Shown: positions 17,405-24,828, numbered from the stretch's first letter. The stretch: 24,828 bases of DNA from Tritrichomonas foetus (GCA_001839685.1 MLAK01000855.1:25741-50568), one strand, 5' to 3'. Notes: generated by a model from the sequence alone, not told the origin. Numbers and translations are program-made.

Positions 17405-18130
17405 CAAAGATTGTTCTTTAAAGCTAATATCGATAAGTGAAGTTTAGTACAATAGAAAATTTTAACATAATTTTTTTGAATGAAAATCATTGAATATTAT
17501 CCGCAATTTTGAGTGTTTTGCGAAAAGATAAATCTAAAAATTGAATGTATAAAATAAAGAATTCAATGCTTAATGAATTGCCGAAAATTCAAAATCCCAT
17601 AAAGAAAAGACAATATTACTTTTTCTCACCAGTTAAATCTATTCTATAGATAAAATCGATAGCTTATTCGCATATTTCCTAGTTATAACTGAGAAAAACG
17701 AGTCAAGAATGAGTGAAAGATTAAAAATTCATCAAATAACAATTTTTCCTAGAAATAACTTTGACTATTTATGAAGTGAAAAAGTTAACATATGAAGTCC
17801 GTTCTAGAATATTATTTTTAAAATATCTTGGGAAAAAATAAGATTTATCATTCTCAAAAATAATGGTAAATTGTATGCAACTTCTAACTATCCTTTTGTA
17901 GTTAACTTACATCTCATTGCTAAAATAATTTGTTGGGCTTTAAATATACAGAAATTCGAGAATAAATCAAATGTTTCACTCATTTATTGCAAGTTACAAA
18001 AGGAAACTCAAAGAAAAGCTCCTAAAAGGAATTAATAATTATTTAAATAATAAATAGTCTTCATTATAATGTCTGAAGATTAAAAACTATTTAAACTATC
18101 AAATGACAAGGAATTTTACTTTTTTCTAGA

Positions 18131-18148
18131 CCATTGACTGGAATTCAT
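18131..18148. repeat. Direct repeat copy 2 (CCATTGACTGGAATTCAT)
   Basis: Same orientation as 17386-17404, about 180 bp upstream of the ATG at 18327. This could be a shared regulatory element or the remnant of a duplication. Confidence 0.7.
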
Positions 18149-18187
18149 GTGATTTTTTATTTATCTTTAATTACCAACCGCTCACAA

Positions 18188-18197
18188 TTTTGGCGCC
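18188..18197. promoter_or_regulatory. E2F-like site (TTTTGGCGCC)
   Basis: TTTGGCGC is the classical E2F/DP consensus and GGCGCC is palindromic; it stands out in this AT-rich DNA. It lies 130 bp upstream of the downstream gene. Function is inferred only from the motif. Confidence 0.35.
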
Positions 18198-18250
18198 TTT
18201 TTCCAGTTTTTTTTTATTACTTATTGAAATGTCTGGCCGTTTATTCATTG

Positions 18251-18258
18251 AACCGTTA
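18251..18258. promoter_or_regulatory. Myb-like site (AACCGTTA)
   Basis: The reverse complement is TAACGGTT, matching the Myb core (C/T)AACGG. Myb-type factors are known regulators of trichomonad promoters. It lies 69 bp upstream of the ATG at 18327. Confidence 0.35.
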
Positions 18259-18326
18259 AATGAACTTTTTCAAAAAGTTTAAAATAAGTTTTTAATAAGA
18301 ATTGTTAGTTTTCTTTGCTACCAAAA

Positions 18327-19295
18327 ATGGCGGAAGCGAATCAACAGCAGCAACCACAGCAAGTTCCAAAACCTCCTGCAGAGGCCAAGAAAGGGAAAAA
18401 GGTGAGGCAAACATCACCTAAAGATATTCAACTCTTAAACGAGAGCGATCAAGAATCCTTAATTCAATTGCAGAACGCCCTCTCTTCAACCGGATCCAGG
18501 AACCTGAGGGGCAAGCAGCTTAAGACCTTCAACGATATGATCAAAATCATCCAGAAGTTCTGCATTAGAGGCGATGCCTACGATTGGCGCCGTTGCTACG
18601 TCTGCGGCATCTGCTGGCTCAGCAACGGCATAGCCATCAATAACCGTCGATTCGGGTGCATGCTCGGCAAGTGTAAGTCGTCAATTAATGGATCTTTCCA
18701 ACAACTCGGATATGTCACCGCCCCAAGCCGTAGTGAGAGTTATGACGCCATCGCTGAGGCCATTCCCGCTCTCAAGAACGACATGTCCTCGTTGAGGGAG
18801 TGGACCGTGAGAGTCCTGAATCCAGGCCCGCAAGTCCCGCCAAATGTCGGAGATGAAAATGCAGTCCAAAATCCCGAGGCACAACAAGTTCAACAACAAG
18901 TAGATGTCGTTCAACAACAACAACAACAATTACAATTACAACAAGCACCGGTTCAGCTTGAAGAACATCCAGTTCCACCCGCACTTCAAGGTCAAATAAT
19001 TGACCAGCAACTGCCAGCATCAATTGATGTTAGTGAATCTGCTCAACAACAACAATTAGAACAACAACAACTAGAGCAGCAACAATTAGAACAACAACAA
19101 CAACAAGATGCTATTGTTGAAGCTCAAGAAAGTGAACAAACACCTGCTCAAATAACTCAAGAAGTTGAAAAGCAGCAACAAGCCGAACAAGCGACATTGA
19201 TCCAACCAATTGAAGTTGCACCATTACAAAATATTCCACCACAAGTCCAAGAACAAGCCACAAATGAAACAGCAAACCAATCCACTGAAGCATAA
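18327..19295 (+). CDS. Candidate initiator-binding-domain-like transcription factor with polyglutamine tail
   Basis: 322 residues from the ATG at 18327; an upstream TTG at 18315 was rejected. TAA stop within TAAA. A basic, Gln-containing N-terminus (1-35) precedes a folded region at about 35-155. Its core (WRRCYVCGICWLSNGIAIN, then a basic helix and KCKSSINGSFQQLGY) follows the pattern of trichomonad Inr-binding domains, in which a Gly-x-x-Trp-[ILV] strand leads to a recognition helix ending K-x-N-x-[LI]N-x-x-[LF]. The assignment is by pattern, not by search. The C-terminal half is Gln-rich, with LEQQQ repeats near 19041-19107, like an activation domain. A DNA-binding domain plus Gln-rich tail suggests a nuclear transcription regulator. 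Codons in the folded part strongly prefer C/G endings, unlike the tail and most neighbours. Confidence 0.72.
   Translation: MAEANQQQQPQQVPKPPAEAKKGKKVRQTSPKDIQLLNESDQESLIQLQNALSSTGSRNLRGKQLKTFNDMIKIIQKFCIRGDAYDWRRCYVCGICWLSNGIAINNRRFGCMLGKCKSSINGSFQQLGYVTAPSRSESYDAIAEAIPALKNDMSSLREWTVRVLNPGPQVPPNVGDENAVQNPEAQQVQQQVDVVQQQQQQLQLQQAPVQLEEHPVPPALQGQIIDQQLPASIDVSESAQQQQLEQQQLEQQQLEQQQQQDAIVEAQESEQTPAQITQEVEKQQQAEQATLIQPIEVAPLQNIPPQVQEQATNETANQSTEA
19041..19107 (+). repeat. CAA-rich trinucleotide repeat coding for Gln/Leu-Glu-Gln repeats
   Basis: Repeated CAACAA and TTAGAACAACAA units encode polyglutamine interrupted by LEQQQ. Length variation between strains is likely for such a tract. Confidence 0.85.
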
Positions 19296-19678
19296 ACTTT
19301 ATTTTTTTAATGAAGAAAAAATGACAACAATAATTAATTAATCATCCAAAATGTGGAATATTTGTTTTGAAAAAATAAATGTATTTTTGTTAATTCTTTC
19401 TTTTATATTTTCCATTATTTCTTTCTTTTCAGAAGTATCAATCGAATATAATTATATGATTTTTGCTTAAAGTAAGCCTTTTCAATATTTTATTTGATGT
19501 TTGGAAAGAATGAAATAATGAAAAAGCATAGTTATTTTCAAAGGCAACTTCTTAATGATTATATTCTTGGTTATTTTTATTCTTTAAAGAAAGTACAAGG
19601 TACATTTTGAAGTTTCCGGAATATCGATGCTATTTAAAAATGACGTTTAGGTCAATTTTATAGGTGAATTATTTGTCA
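19296..19678. other. AT-rich intergenic region with an in-frame mini-ORF before the next gene
   Basis: 383 bp with no gene. An ATG at 19640 opens a seven-codon frame ended by TAG at 19661-19663. It is in the same frame as the ATG at 19679. Confidence 0.6.
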
Positions 19679-21064
19679 ATGAGGGGCTTGCTCCTTAAAA
19701 CACTCATTGATAAAAATAATTTACGATTTAATGTTTCTTCATACAGTATTGATTATTTTCTGGAAAATTTTGGTGTTATTAAAACAGAAGAAACAATCAA
19801 AATTCCAGATTTCAATGCTTACATAACCCTAAGAGATCCATCACCTAGTCAGTATGCAATCATAAAAAACAAACCAGAAGCATTAAAGGTTATCATTAAC
19901 AAACTCGAGAACAAAAATGTTCACCCCAAACTTATAATTTCACCTTACAATTGTTCAGATTTTTCTGATGATTATAGATCTCCTATTCTCACTAAAATAG
20001 ATTTATTGAATTTATCAATAATGACAAAATCGAGAAAATGTTTTGATGTTATTCTTAGTTTTCTTAAAAAACATTTTGACATTTATAAGCCAATTGATGA
20101 AATTTCTCCTACTCCTCTTTATACTGCAATTTATTATAATTTTGTCGAAGTTATCCCAAATCTTATTGAAGAGCCTTTAATTTCAACTTTAGAAACAACA
20201 AAAGAACACTATACCTCACCCTTTTTGTTAGCTGTTCAAAAATATAATACAGAAGAAAAAATTCGACCAATAATGGAAACAATTTTTGATATTTTTTCGA
20301 ATCATGTAGAATTGATTCGACCAATACTGGAAAGTTATTCTAAAAAAAAGTTTAATGATAGATATGAAGTAGAAGATGACGGTAACAAGGGCTTTACAGA
20401 ACTATGGACATCTAATGGGCTTCAATTTTACCATAAAATCATTCAAGAAGAAGAGAAGGAAATTAAGAGTACTAATACTGCAAATATAAACAAATCGTTA
20501 TTGGAAAAACTTTATGAAACCATTAACAAAGAAAAAACATCAGAAAATCATGACACAAACATCCAAATTTTACAATGGATAGAAGAAAAATTGAAAGATC
20601 CATTCAATGATCGAATATTCCAAAATATGATTTTGATGAATGAACAAAACTATACTGTTAACCAAAACACTGGTGAACAGAATACTATTGCTCAAAAGAT
20701 CATTGGATCTTTAAAACATATTTCAACTATTATCATTGAAAAATCTAATGATATTAGCGAATCTGATGATCAATGTCTGAAAACTATTATTCATTGTTTT
20801 AACATTGCAAAAATGGTGTTTAGACAAGAACAAAATAGTAATAATTTAAAGAAATTCATCCAAAATTTGACAGAATTAACAAAAAAATTTGTAGAATCCT
20901 TCGAATATTATGAAGAACCAACAAATTATGATGCTCCTTCAAATATAGAGAACCACATTCAAAAATGTCATCAGTGTGGGCGAACAGATGTTTCATTGAT
21001 AGTGTTGGGTGGATTATTCGTGTGTGAAGAGTGTTTCGAGAATATACAACTTTATTATGAATAA
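19679..21064 (+). CDS. Ankyrin-like helical repeat protein with a C-terminal zinc ribbon
   Basis: 461 residues from the ATG at 19679. A GTG at 19664 was rejected because a TAG precedes it in frame. Residues ~45-190 contain weak ankyrin-type pieces (SPSQYAIIKNKPEALKVII, DLLNLSIMTKSRKCFDVIL, TPLYTAIYYNFVEVIPNLI, SPFLLAVQKYN). These have the alternating helix pattern, but few perfect G-x-TPLH-x-A signatures. Residues ~200-420 are charged and helical. The C-terminus carries CHQCG ... CEEC (Cys-x2-Cys, 18 residues, Cys-x2-Cys), a small zinc-ribbon-like module. Divergent ankyrin proteins form huge families in trichomonads, so the first part is ordinary. The terminal zinc module is less usual. The function is unknown; protein-protein adaptor is the natural guess. 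Confidence 0.75.
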   Translation: MRGLLLKTLIDKNNLRFNVSSYSIDYFLENFGVIKTEETIKIPDFNAYITLRDPSPSQYAIIKNKPEALKVIINKLENKNVHPKLIISPYNCSDFSDDYRSPILTKIDLLNLSIMTKSRKCFDVILSFLKKHFDIYKPIDEISPTPLYTAIYYNFVEVIPNLIEEPLISTLETTKEHYTSPFLLAVQKYNTEEKIRPIMETIFDIFSNHVELIRPILESYSKKKFNDRYEVEDDGNKGFTELWTSNGLQFYHKIIQEEEKEIKSTNTANINKSLLEKLYETINKEKTSENHDTNIQILQWIEEKLKDPFNDRIFQNMILMNEQNYTVNQNTGEQNTIAQKIIGSLKHISTIIIEKSNDISESDDQCLKTIIHCFNIAKMVFRQEQNSNNLKKFIQNLTELTKKFVESFEYYEEPTNYDAPSNIENHIQKCHQCGRTDVSLIVLGGLFVCEECFENIQLYYE

Positions 21065-21087
21065 CACACACTGATTAATTACGAACT

Positions 21088-22527
21088 CTAAGAACGCTCA
21101 AAACTCGATTTTTCTTTTAATATTTCATTCAAAAATTGTTTGGTATTTTCCGCCGACATTTTTTTGTTTCCTATTGTGAATTCATAAAATTTTGGCAGAG
21201 ACTTTGTGAAATTGCCCAATTCATCTTTATTCAGGGTTTGAAATTTTTCACATTTAATATTTTGGTAAATATTTCTAGTGTTCATAACGTAAGATGCATA
21301 ATCATTAATAACGCCATATTGAAACATAAAATTATGGAATTGGAGATCAGTTTTGTTTGAAAAGCGATTTTTTAGGGTTTGATTTATATCGTTGTGAAAT
21401 TCAGAAATTGAGTCGATATATACACTTTTTGTTAAAGGCATATATTGTTGTAGAATTTGTCCATTAATGGAATAGTTATAATGGCTTTGTATCACTTTAA
21501 TAGTTCGTTTTAACGAAGAAGTAAAAAGAAAATCTTTCTTTTCAGGATTATATTCCATATCATTTAATTCCTTTCGAACTGATATGAAAATTGGTTTTCC
21601 CTCTTTGGTGAAAAAGTCATTCATTGATAATTTTTGCCCAAAAAACAAACTATTGCTCAAATAAATAAAATGTTCAGATAATTCTGGAATATTAAACAAT
21701 CCATATTGAATCGAGTTCTGATTAAATATTGGAATTTTTGTTTGTAATAAGAAATTTAACTTATGCCCAAATTTGGCACAATTTTTTTGACGGAAAATAT
21801 TTGAATGAGATACCAAACGAATCTTTGGATGTGAAATGTTGATCCATGATGGTGCTTGGCAATTAAATGTGATAAGAAAAATATATCTAAAATGGGGAAA
21901 ATATTTTTCGACACTTCGAAGTGAATAACGAAGTAATTCCATTTCTTCTTCATTTTTAATTTTAATAATTTCGTTCGTGACGCTCATATTTAATTTCAAT
22001 TTAGTCTTTTGATATTGGGTTGCCCATTTTGGGTTTTTTAGGTTTGTCCATATATATACGATGTCGATTGGATATTTTTCTTCAACATTTTTATGTATTC
22101 GTTCATTTACATGATCTTTTTCATTTGAAGCTTCTTTTTCATTTGAAGTTTCTTTTTCATTTGAAGTTTCTTTTACATTGATTGGTTCATCAATATTTTG
22201 AAAAGTTTTAACGTGATTTGGTTCTTTTTCTTTGTTTTCTTTTTCTTCTTTGTTTTCTTTTTCTTCTTTATATTCATTTTCTTCTTGTTTTTCATTTGGC
22301 GAATTTTTCATGTGTTTATGATTATTTTTCTTTAAATCATCAATCTTTTCTTTTGTTTCAGATGAGGTAATATTAGAAATCTCTTTCAAAGGTGTAACTT
22401 TCAATCTATCCTTTTTATCAATTAAAAATAATGGACAAAAAATAACCAATGATATGATAACCAAAACAATAGCTATACTAATATTTTTCTTTGATAACCT
22501 TCTTTTTACTCTCCTCCTGCCGTACAT
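21088..22527 (-). CDS. Stealth-family-like type II membrane protein with altered catalytic motifs
   Basis: 479 residues from an ATG; TAG stop. A basic N-terminus and one membrane anchor (~15-36) give type II topology. A charged low-complexity stem (~55-150) follows, with KENKEE and KETSNE repeats. The remainder matches the Stealth conserved regions of hexose-1-phosphotransferases, which include GNPTAB and capsule enzymes. CR1 is IDIVYIWTNLKNPKW (~154-168). CR2 includes ELLRYSLRSVEKYFPHFRYI (~197-216), PSWINISHPKIRLVSHSNIF and FNQNSIQYGLFNIPELSEHF. The end (SSFERS) resembles the CR4 terminus. However, the usual TWV[DN]G-x-D is IWTNLKN, and the acidic motif (Y-L-N-D-D) is YLSNS (289-293). It is therefore probably an inactive relative or one with changed chemistry. 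It most likely acts in the Golgi or at the surface. Confidence 0.85.
   Translation of the reverse strand: MYGRRRVKRRLSKKNISIAIVLVIISLVIFCPLFLIDKKDRLKVTPLKEISNITSSETKEKIDDLKKNNHKHMKNSPNEKQEENEYKEEKENKEEKENKEKEPNHVKTFQNIDEPINVKETSNEKETSNEKEASNEKDHVNERIHKNVEEKYPIDIVYIWTNLKNPKWATQYQKTKLKLNMSVTNEIIKIKNEEEMELLRYSLRSVEKYFPHFRYIFLITFNCQAPSWINISHPKIRLVSHSNIFRQKNCAKFGHKLNFLLQTKIPIFNQNSIQYGLFNIPELSEHFIYLSNSLFFGQKLSMNDFFTKEGKPIFISVRKELNDMEYNPEKKDFLFTSSLKRTIKVIQSHYNYSINGQILQQYMPLTKSVYIDSISEFHNDINQTLKNRFSNKTDLQFHNFMFQYGVINDYASYVMNTRNIYQNIKCEKFQTLNKDELGNFTKSLPKFYEFTIGNKKMSAENTKQFLNEILKEKSSFERS
22116..22173 (-). repeat. 18-bp in-phase tandem repeat in the Stealth-like stem
   Basis: About three copies of TTCATTTGAAGTTTCTTT (plus strand) encode repeated KETSNE/KEASNE. 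A related 18-bp Lys/Glu repeat lies nearby at about 22220-22270. Both keep the reading frame. Confidence 0.8.
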
Positions 22528-22715
22528 ATATATTTTTTTGACAATATCTGGAACAATGATTTTAGGCCAAATATAAACTTAAAAATATCTCTATTTTTCT
22601 ATTATTATATGTTTGATGTTATTGAAACTATAGAACAAATATATATTTAAATAAAACCATCGTGAAATGATTTTGAATACATGACGTTAAAAAAATCCAT
22701 TTTTTTATTAATATC

Positions 22716-23300
22716 ATGGGTTGTAGTCCATCTGTTGAACAAAGTCAGTCTTTTACGCGAACAGTTGCATTTCTTGGTCTCGATGGATCAGGAAAATCCT
22801 CAGTAGTCCATAAAATCGTATCCAGTGACACATCATCAGATGATTTTTTACCAATTCCGACAGCTGTTGCAGATTTCTATGAAATGTCACTCAGCGCATC
22901 CAAATTTAGAATTTATGATTGTGGAGGACTCGGAAGATACAGAGATCAATGGCCGTTTTACATCACGCAAGCTGATGCAATAGCATTTGTGATCGATCGA
23001 ACAGACAAGCAGAGAATGGGTGTCGTTAGGGATGAAATCAAGACAATTTTCACTCAATGCCAGCAGCAACAAATTCCTGTTCTTATCTATCTGAACAAGT
23101 CGGATAAAAAATCATCTCTCACTGTAAAAGATTTCAAAATGATTACAAAAATTGCCGATTTTAAACTTGAATATCACTTTATTGATTGCTCTGCAAAAAG
23201 TGGGAAAGGCGTCATCGAAGGAAGAGATTGGCTTCTTCAACATATCAAGCCACGCTCTTCAGTAGTGACATCAGGAACCAATAATACATCCAACAAGTGA
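22716..23300 (+). CDS. ARF/ARL-family small GTPase with Leu at the catalytic glutamine
   Basis: 194 residues from an ATG, TGA stop. Gly2 followed by Cys3 suggests N-myristoylation with possible palmitoylation. P-loop GLDGSGKS is at 21-28 and the switch-I Thr is in PIPTAVADF (~49). G3 is DCGGLGRYRDQW (68-79) in place of the usual D-x-GGQ, so Leu72 occupies the catalytic Gln position. G4 is NKSD (127-130) and G5 is CSAKS (158-162). The order and the WPFY after G3 are those of ARF/ARL/SAR proteins, which recruit coats and tethers to membranes. Gln-to-Leu at this site is the classical GTP-locked change, so hydrolysis should be slow without an unusual GAP. I cannot assign it to a named ARL subtype. 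Confidence 0.94.
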   Translation: MGCSPSVEQSQSFTRTVAFLGLDGSGKSSVVHKIVSSDTSSDDFLPIPTAVADFYEMSLSASKFRIYDCGGLGRYRDQWPFYITQADAIAFVIDRTDKQRMGVVRDEIKTIFTQCQQQQIPVLIYLNKSDKKSSLTVKDFKMITKIADFKLEYHFIDCSAKSGKGVIEGRDWLLQHIKPRSSVVTSGTNNTSNK

Positions 23301-23594
23301 AAACAAGATTTTACTGGCGGACTGTTTATTTATATTGTTTATTAAAAATGAATAATCATATATTTGATTTCTTTTTCTCACGATTTTAATTACTCAAGAA
23401 TTTTTCAAGAATGCTTCTGTATTTTTATCAGTTATTCGATGATCTTCTGAGTTATATTTAATTTAATCAAAGTACTAATACTTTAGACATGTTCATCTTG
23501 ATTCGTTTTTGTATCAATTGTAAGTTTCATTTAACATTTCTTAATCATTAGGATAGCATAAGAAGAAAAATAGAAGAGAAAAAATTCCGATAAA

Positions 23595-24539
23595 TTAATA
23601 TTTTAACAATATATACGACATTATTATAACAGAACATATGGTTCCAATATAAAGCACCAGCTTAAAATTCGAGCTTTTTAGTTGAGATGAAGCTTCCGAA
23701 AAAGTTGTAATTACATTCTTGCTCAATTTAGGGCCAAAATCTACTCTTTCAAGTGAAAACTGATTAGTTTCCTGTATTATTAAAGAATTGTGTTGATGAA
23801 AACATTTTTCTTTTGGTGAATCAAATAAACAATCACCTATTTCAACTTTCTGGCTATCCATCAAATAAATCACTTTTCCCTTTTCAGCATGACAAAAACT
23901 AAAGCCACAATTTTTGATTTCGCCTTGTTGAAGTCCACCATCCAACCAAATTGCGATTCCATTTATTTCTTCAGAATTGAAAACAGTTATTTTCGTGAAA
24001 AGAGAATCTGAACATTTGAATGAATGACATTGCCAAAAACTGATTCCACCATTTCGTATTTCCGATGAGCAATTTTCGATTTTATTGAATGAAAAAATAG
24101 CATGAGTCTGACCGAATTCACCTAAAGAAATAATAGAGGATGATTGGACTTGAGTAAAGTTAGAATTTTGAAATTCTGAGATAACCCCATTATATCGTTT
24201 AAAGCCTGGTCCTTGTGATGTTTCAATGTGAAGTGAAGTGAAAAATATTGTGAAATTCGGTCCTTGGCCAATTGATATAAAGCCGAATAAATTTGCAGAA
24301 AGTTTGTGAAAGAAGGTGTTATTAATGATTAAATCATTGGAAGCAAAAATAGCACCACCACATTGAGATGAACAATCAATGAAGGTGGAATAGTCAACTG
24401 AGACTGGCCAACCACTGTTTATTGCACCACCATTTGAATCGTCCGCATGGATGTTCAAAAAGTTGCATCTGAAGCATTTCAATTCTGAATTTGCATTTTC
24501 GATTCTTTTGGAATTTTCGAGTAAAATTGAATGCGACAA
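23595..24539 (-). pseudogene. 5'-damaged gene for a beta-helix (Pmp/GGAI-FxxN type) surface protein
   Basis: About 315 codons open on the minus strand from just inside an in-frame TAA at 24552-24554 to the TAA at 23595. There is no ATG near the 5' end; the apparent start is TTG. The repeats GGAINSG, CGGAIFASNDLIINNTFF, NGGISFW and NCGFSFC are those of right-handed beta-helix proteins of the trichomonad Pmp-like group (GGAI and FxxN motifs). A C-terminal membrane segment (~293-312, LVLYIGTICSVIIMSYILL) with a very short cytosolic tail anchors it. The normal proteins are surface-exposed, with a signal peptide and many more repeats. Here the N-terminal part is missing or out of frame. It could instead be a real gene broken by assembly error. 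Confidence 0.65.
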
Positions 24540-24552
24540 TCCTTTATTGAAT

Positions 24553-24706
24553 TAGGGCTGAACTTTTTTATAATAGCGTTTTCAAAAAAATTGTGAGGGC
24601 ATTTTCTGGTGAAGTGTTTTTCTTGTATCTAGGGCTGAACTTTTTTATAATAGCGTTTTCAAAAAAATTGTGAGGGCATTTTCTGGTGAAGTGTTTTTCT
24701 TGTATC
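24553..24706. repeat. Perfect 77-bp tandem duplication
   Basis: 24553-24629 and 24630-24706 are identical over 77 bp, starting TAGGGCTGAACTTTTTTATA and ending CTTGTATC. The length is not a multiple of three. It lies directly upstream of the truncated beta-helix gene. Confidence 0.95.
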
Positions 24707-24828
24707 CAAACTCTCAATTTTTCAATATAAGTAATCACTAAAATTCACCTTCTGTACGTTACAGATAGAAATTAATTTTTACTTAAAAACCTAAATATCT
24801 TGTCAAATATTTGTATACTTGACTAAAA

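Larger units (their letters stand above)
17016..18326. other. 1.3-kb intergenic region between divergent genes
   Basis: No convincing gene or tRNA. It contains a near-identical 18/19-bp direct repeat (CCATTGACTGG(T)AATTCAT) at 17386-17404 and 18131-18148. There is an imperfect hairpin near 18051-18092 (AAATAGT/ACTATTT and TCTTCA/TGAAGA arms). An E2F-like site and a Myb-like site lie close to the downstream gene. As both flanking genes start from here, it should carry two promoters. Confidence 0.65.

Noticed and set aside
18051..18092. Imperfect hairpin as an RNA gene
   Set aside because: The arms are short and AT-rich with a bulge, as expected by chance in this composition; it is noted only within the intergenic entry.
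18681..19293. Minus-strand frames opposite the polyQ gene
   Set aside because: They arise from CAA/CAG repeats read backwards as Leu/Val-rich sequence.
1..24828. CRISPR arrays, bacterial promoters, ribosome binding sites, operons or insertion sequences
   Set aside because: All gene families and signals are eukaryotic; no such arrays or bacterial elements are visible.

Overview
The window looks like nuclear DNA of a trichomonad (parabasalid) protist, most likely a Tritrichomonas-type genome. This is inferred from several traits together. The DNA is very AT-rich, the genes appear intronless and closely spaced, and four genes end in a stop codon that is part of a TAAA tetramer (the trichomonad polyadenylation pattern). 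The families present also fit: a Stealth-type protein, a GGAI/FxxN beta-helix surface protein, a LIM protein, an ARF-like GTPase, an AMPK-like kinase, and a candidate initiator-binding-domain protein with a polyglutamine tail. There are no bacterial, CRISPR, rRNA or recognisable tRNA features. Start codons were restricted to ATG; several apparently longer frames begin at TTG or GTG and were shortened.

Layout. 3-5468 (+) is the 3' part of a very large acidic helical protein that continues off the left edge. 5469-6262 is intergenic, with a 40-T run, five GTT repeats and small hairpins. 6263-7828 (+) is a choline-transporter-like (SLC44) protein. 8057-10552 (+) is a GAPVD1/RME-6-type RasGAP-VPS9 gene split in one reading frame by a single TAG. 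10897-12747 (+) encodes a four-LIM-domain protein, convergent with a small type I, probably ER-resident membrane protein at 13248-13907 (-). 13983-14995 holds a tandem repeat array interrupted by a DNA transposon with perfect 15-bp terminal inverted repeats and an 8-bp target duplication; an assembly gap (14512-14726) lies inside the element. 15564-17015 (-) is a CAMK/AMPK-like kinase. It is divergent, across about 1.3 kb, from the candidate transcription factor at 18327-19295 (+). 19679-21064 (+) is an ankyrin-like protein with a C-terminal zinc ribbon, whose stop is 23 bp from that of a convergent Stealth-like type II membrane protein (21088-22527, -). 22716-23300 (+) is an ARF-like GTPase. 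23595-24539 (-) is a 5'-damaged beta-helix surface-protein gene beside a perfect 77-bp tandem duplication.

The genes do not form an operon or an obvious pathway. Several do relate to membrane traffic and signalling: an ARF-like GTPase, a Rab5-GEF-type VPS9 protein, a choline-transporter-like protein, an ER membrane protein, a Stealth glycan-phosphotransferase relative and a LIM scaffold. A recurring theme is loss of catalytic residues: the ARF-like GTPase has Leu in place of the catalytic Gln, the RasGAP-like domain lacks the arginine finger, and the Stealth protein lacks its acidic motif. The most distinctive structural find is the transposon nested in a tandem repeat array, with the site boundaries resolved to the base.
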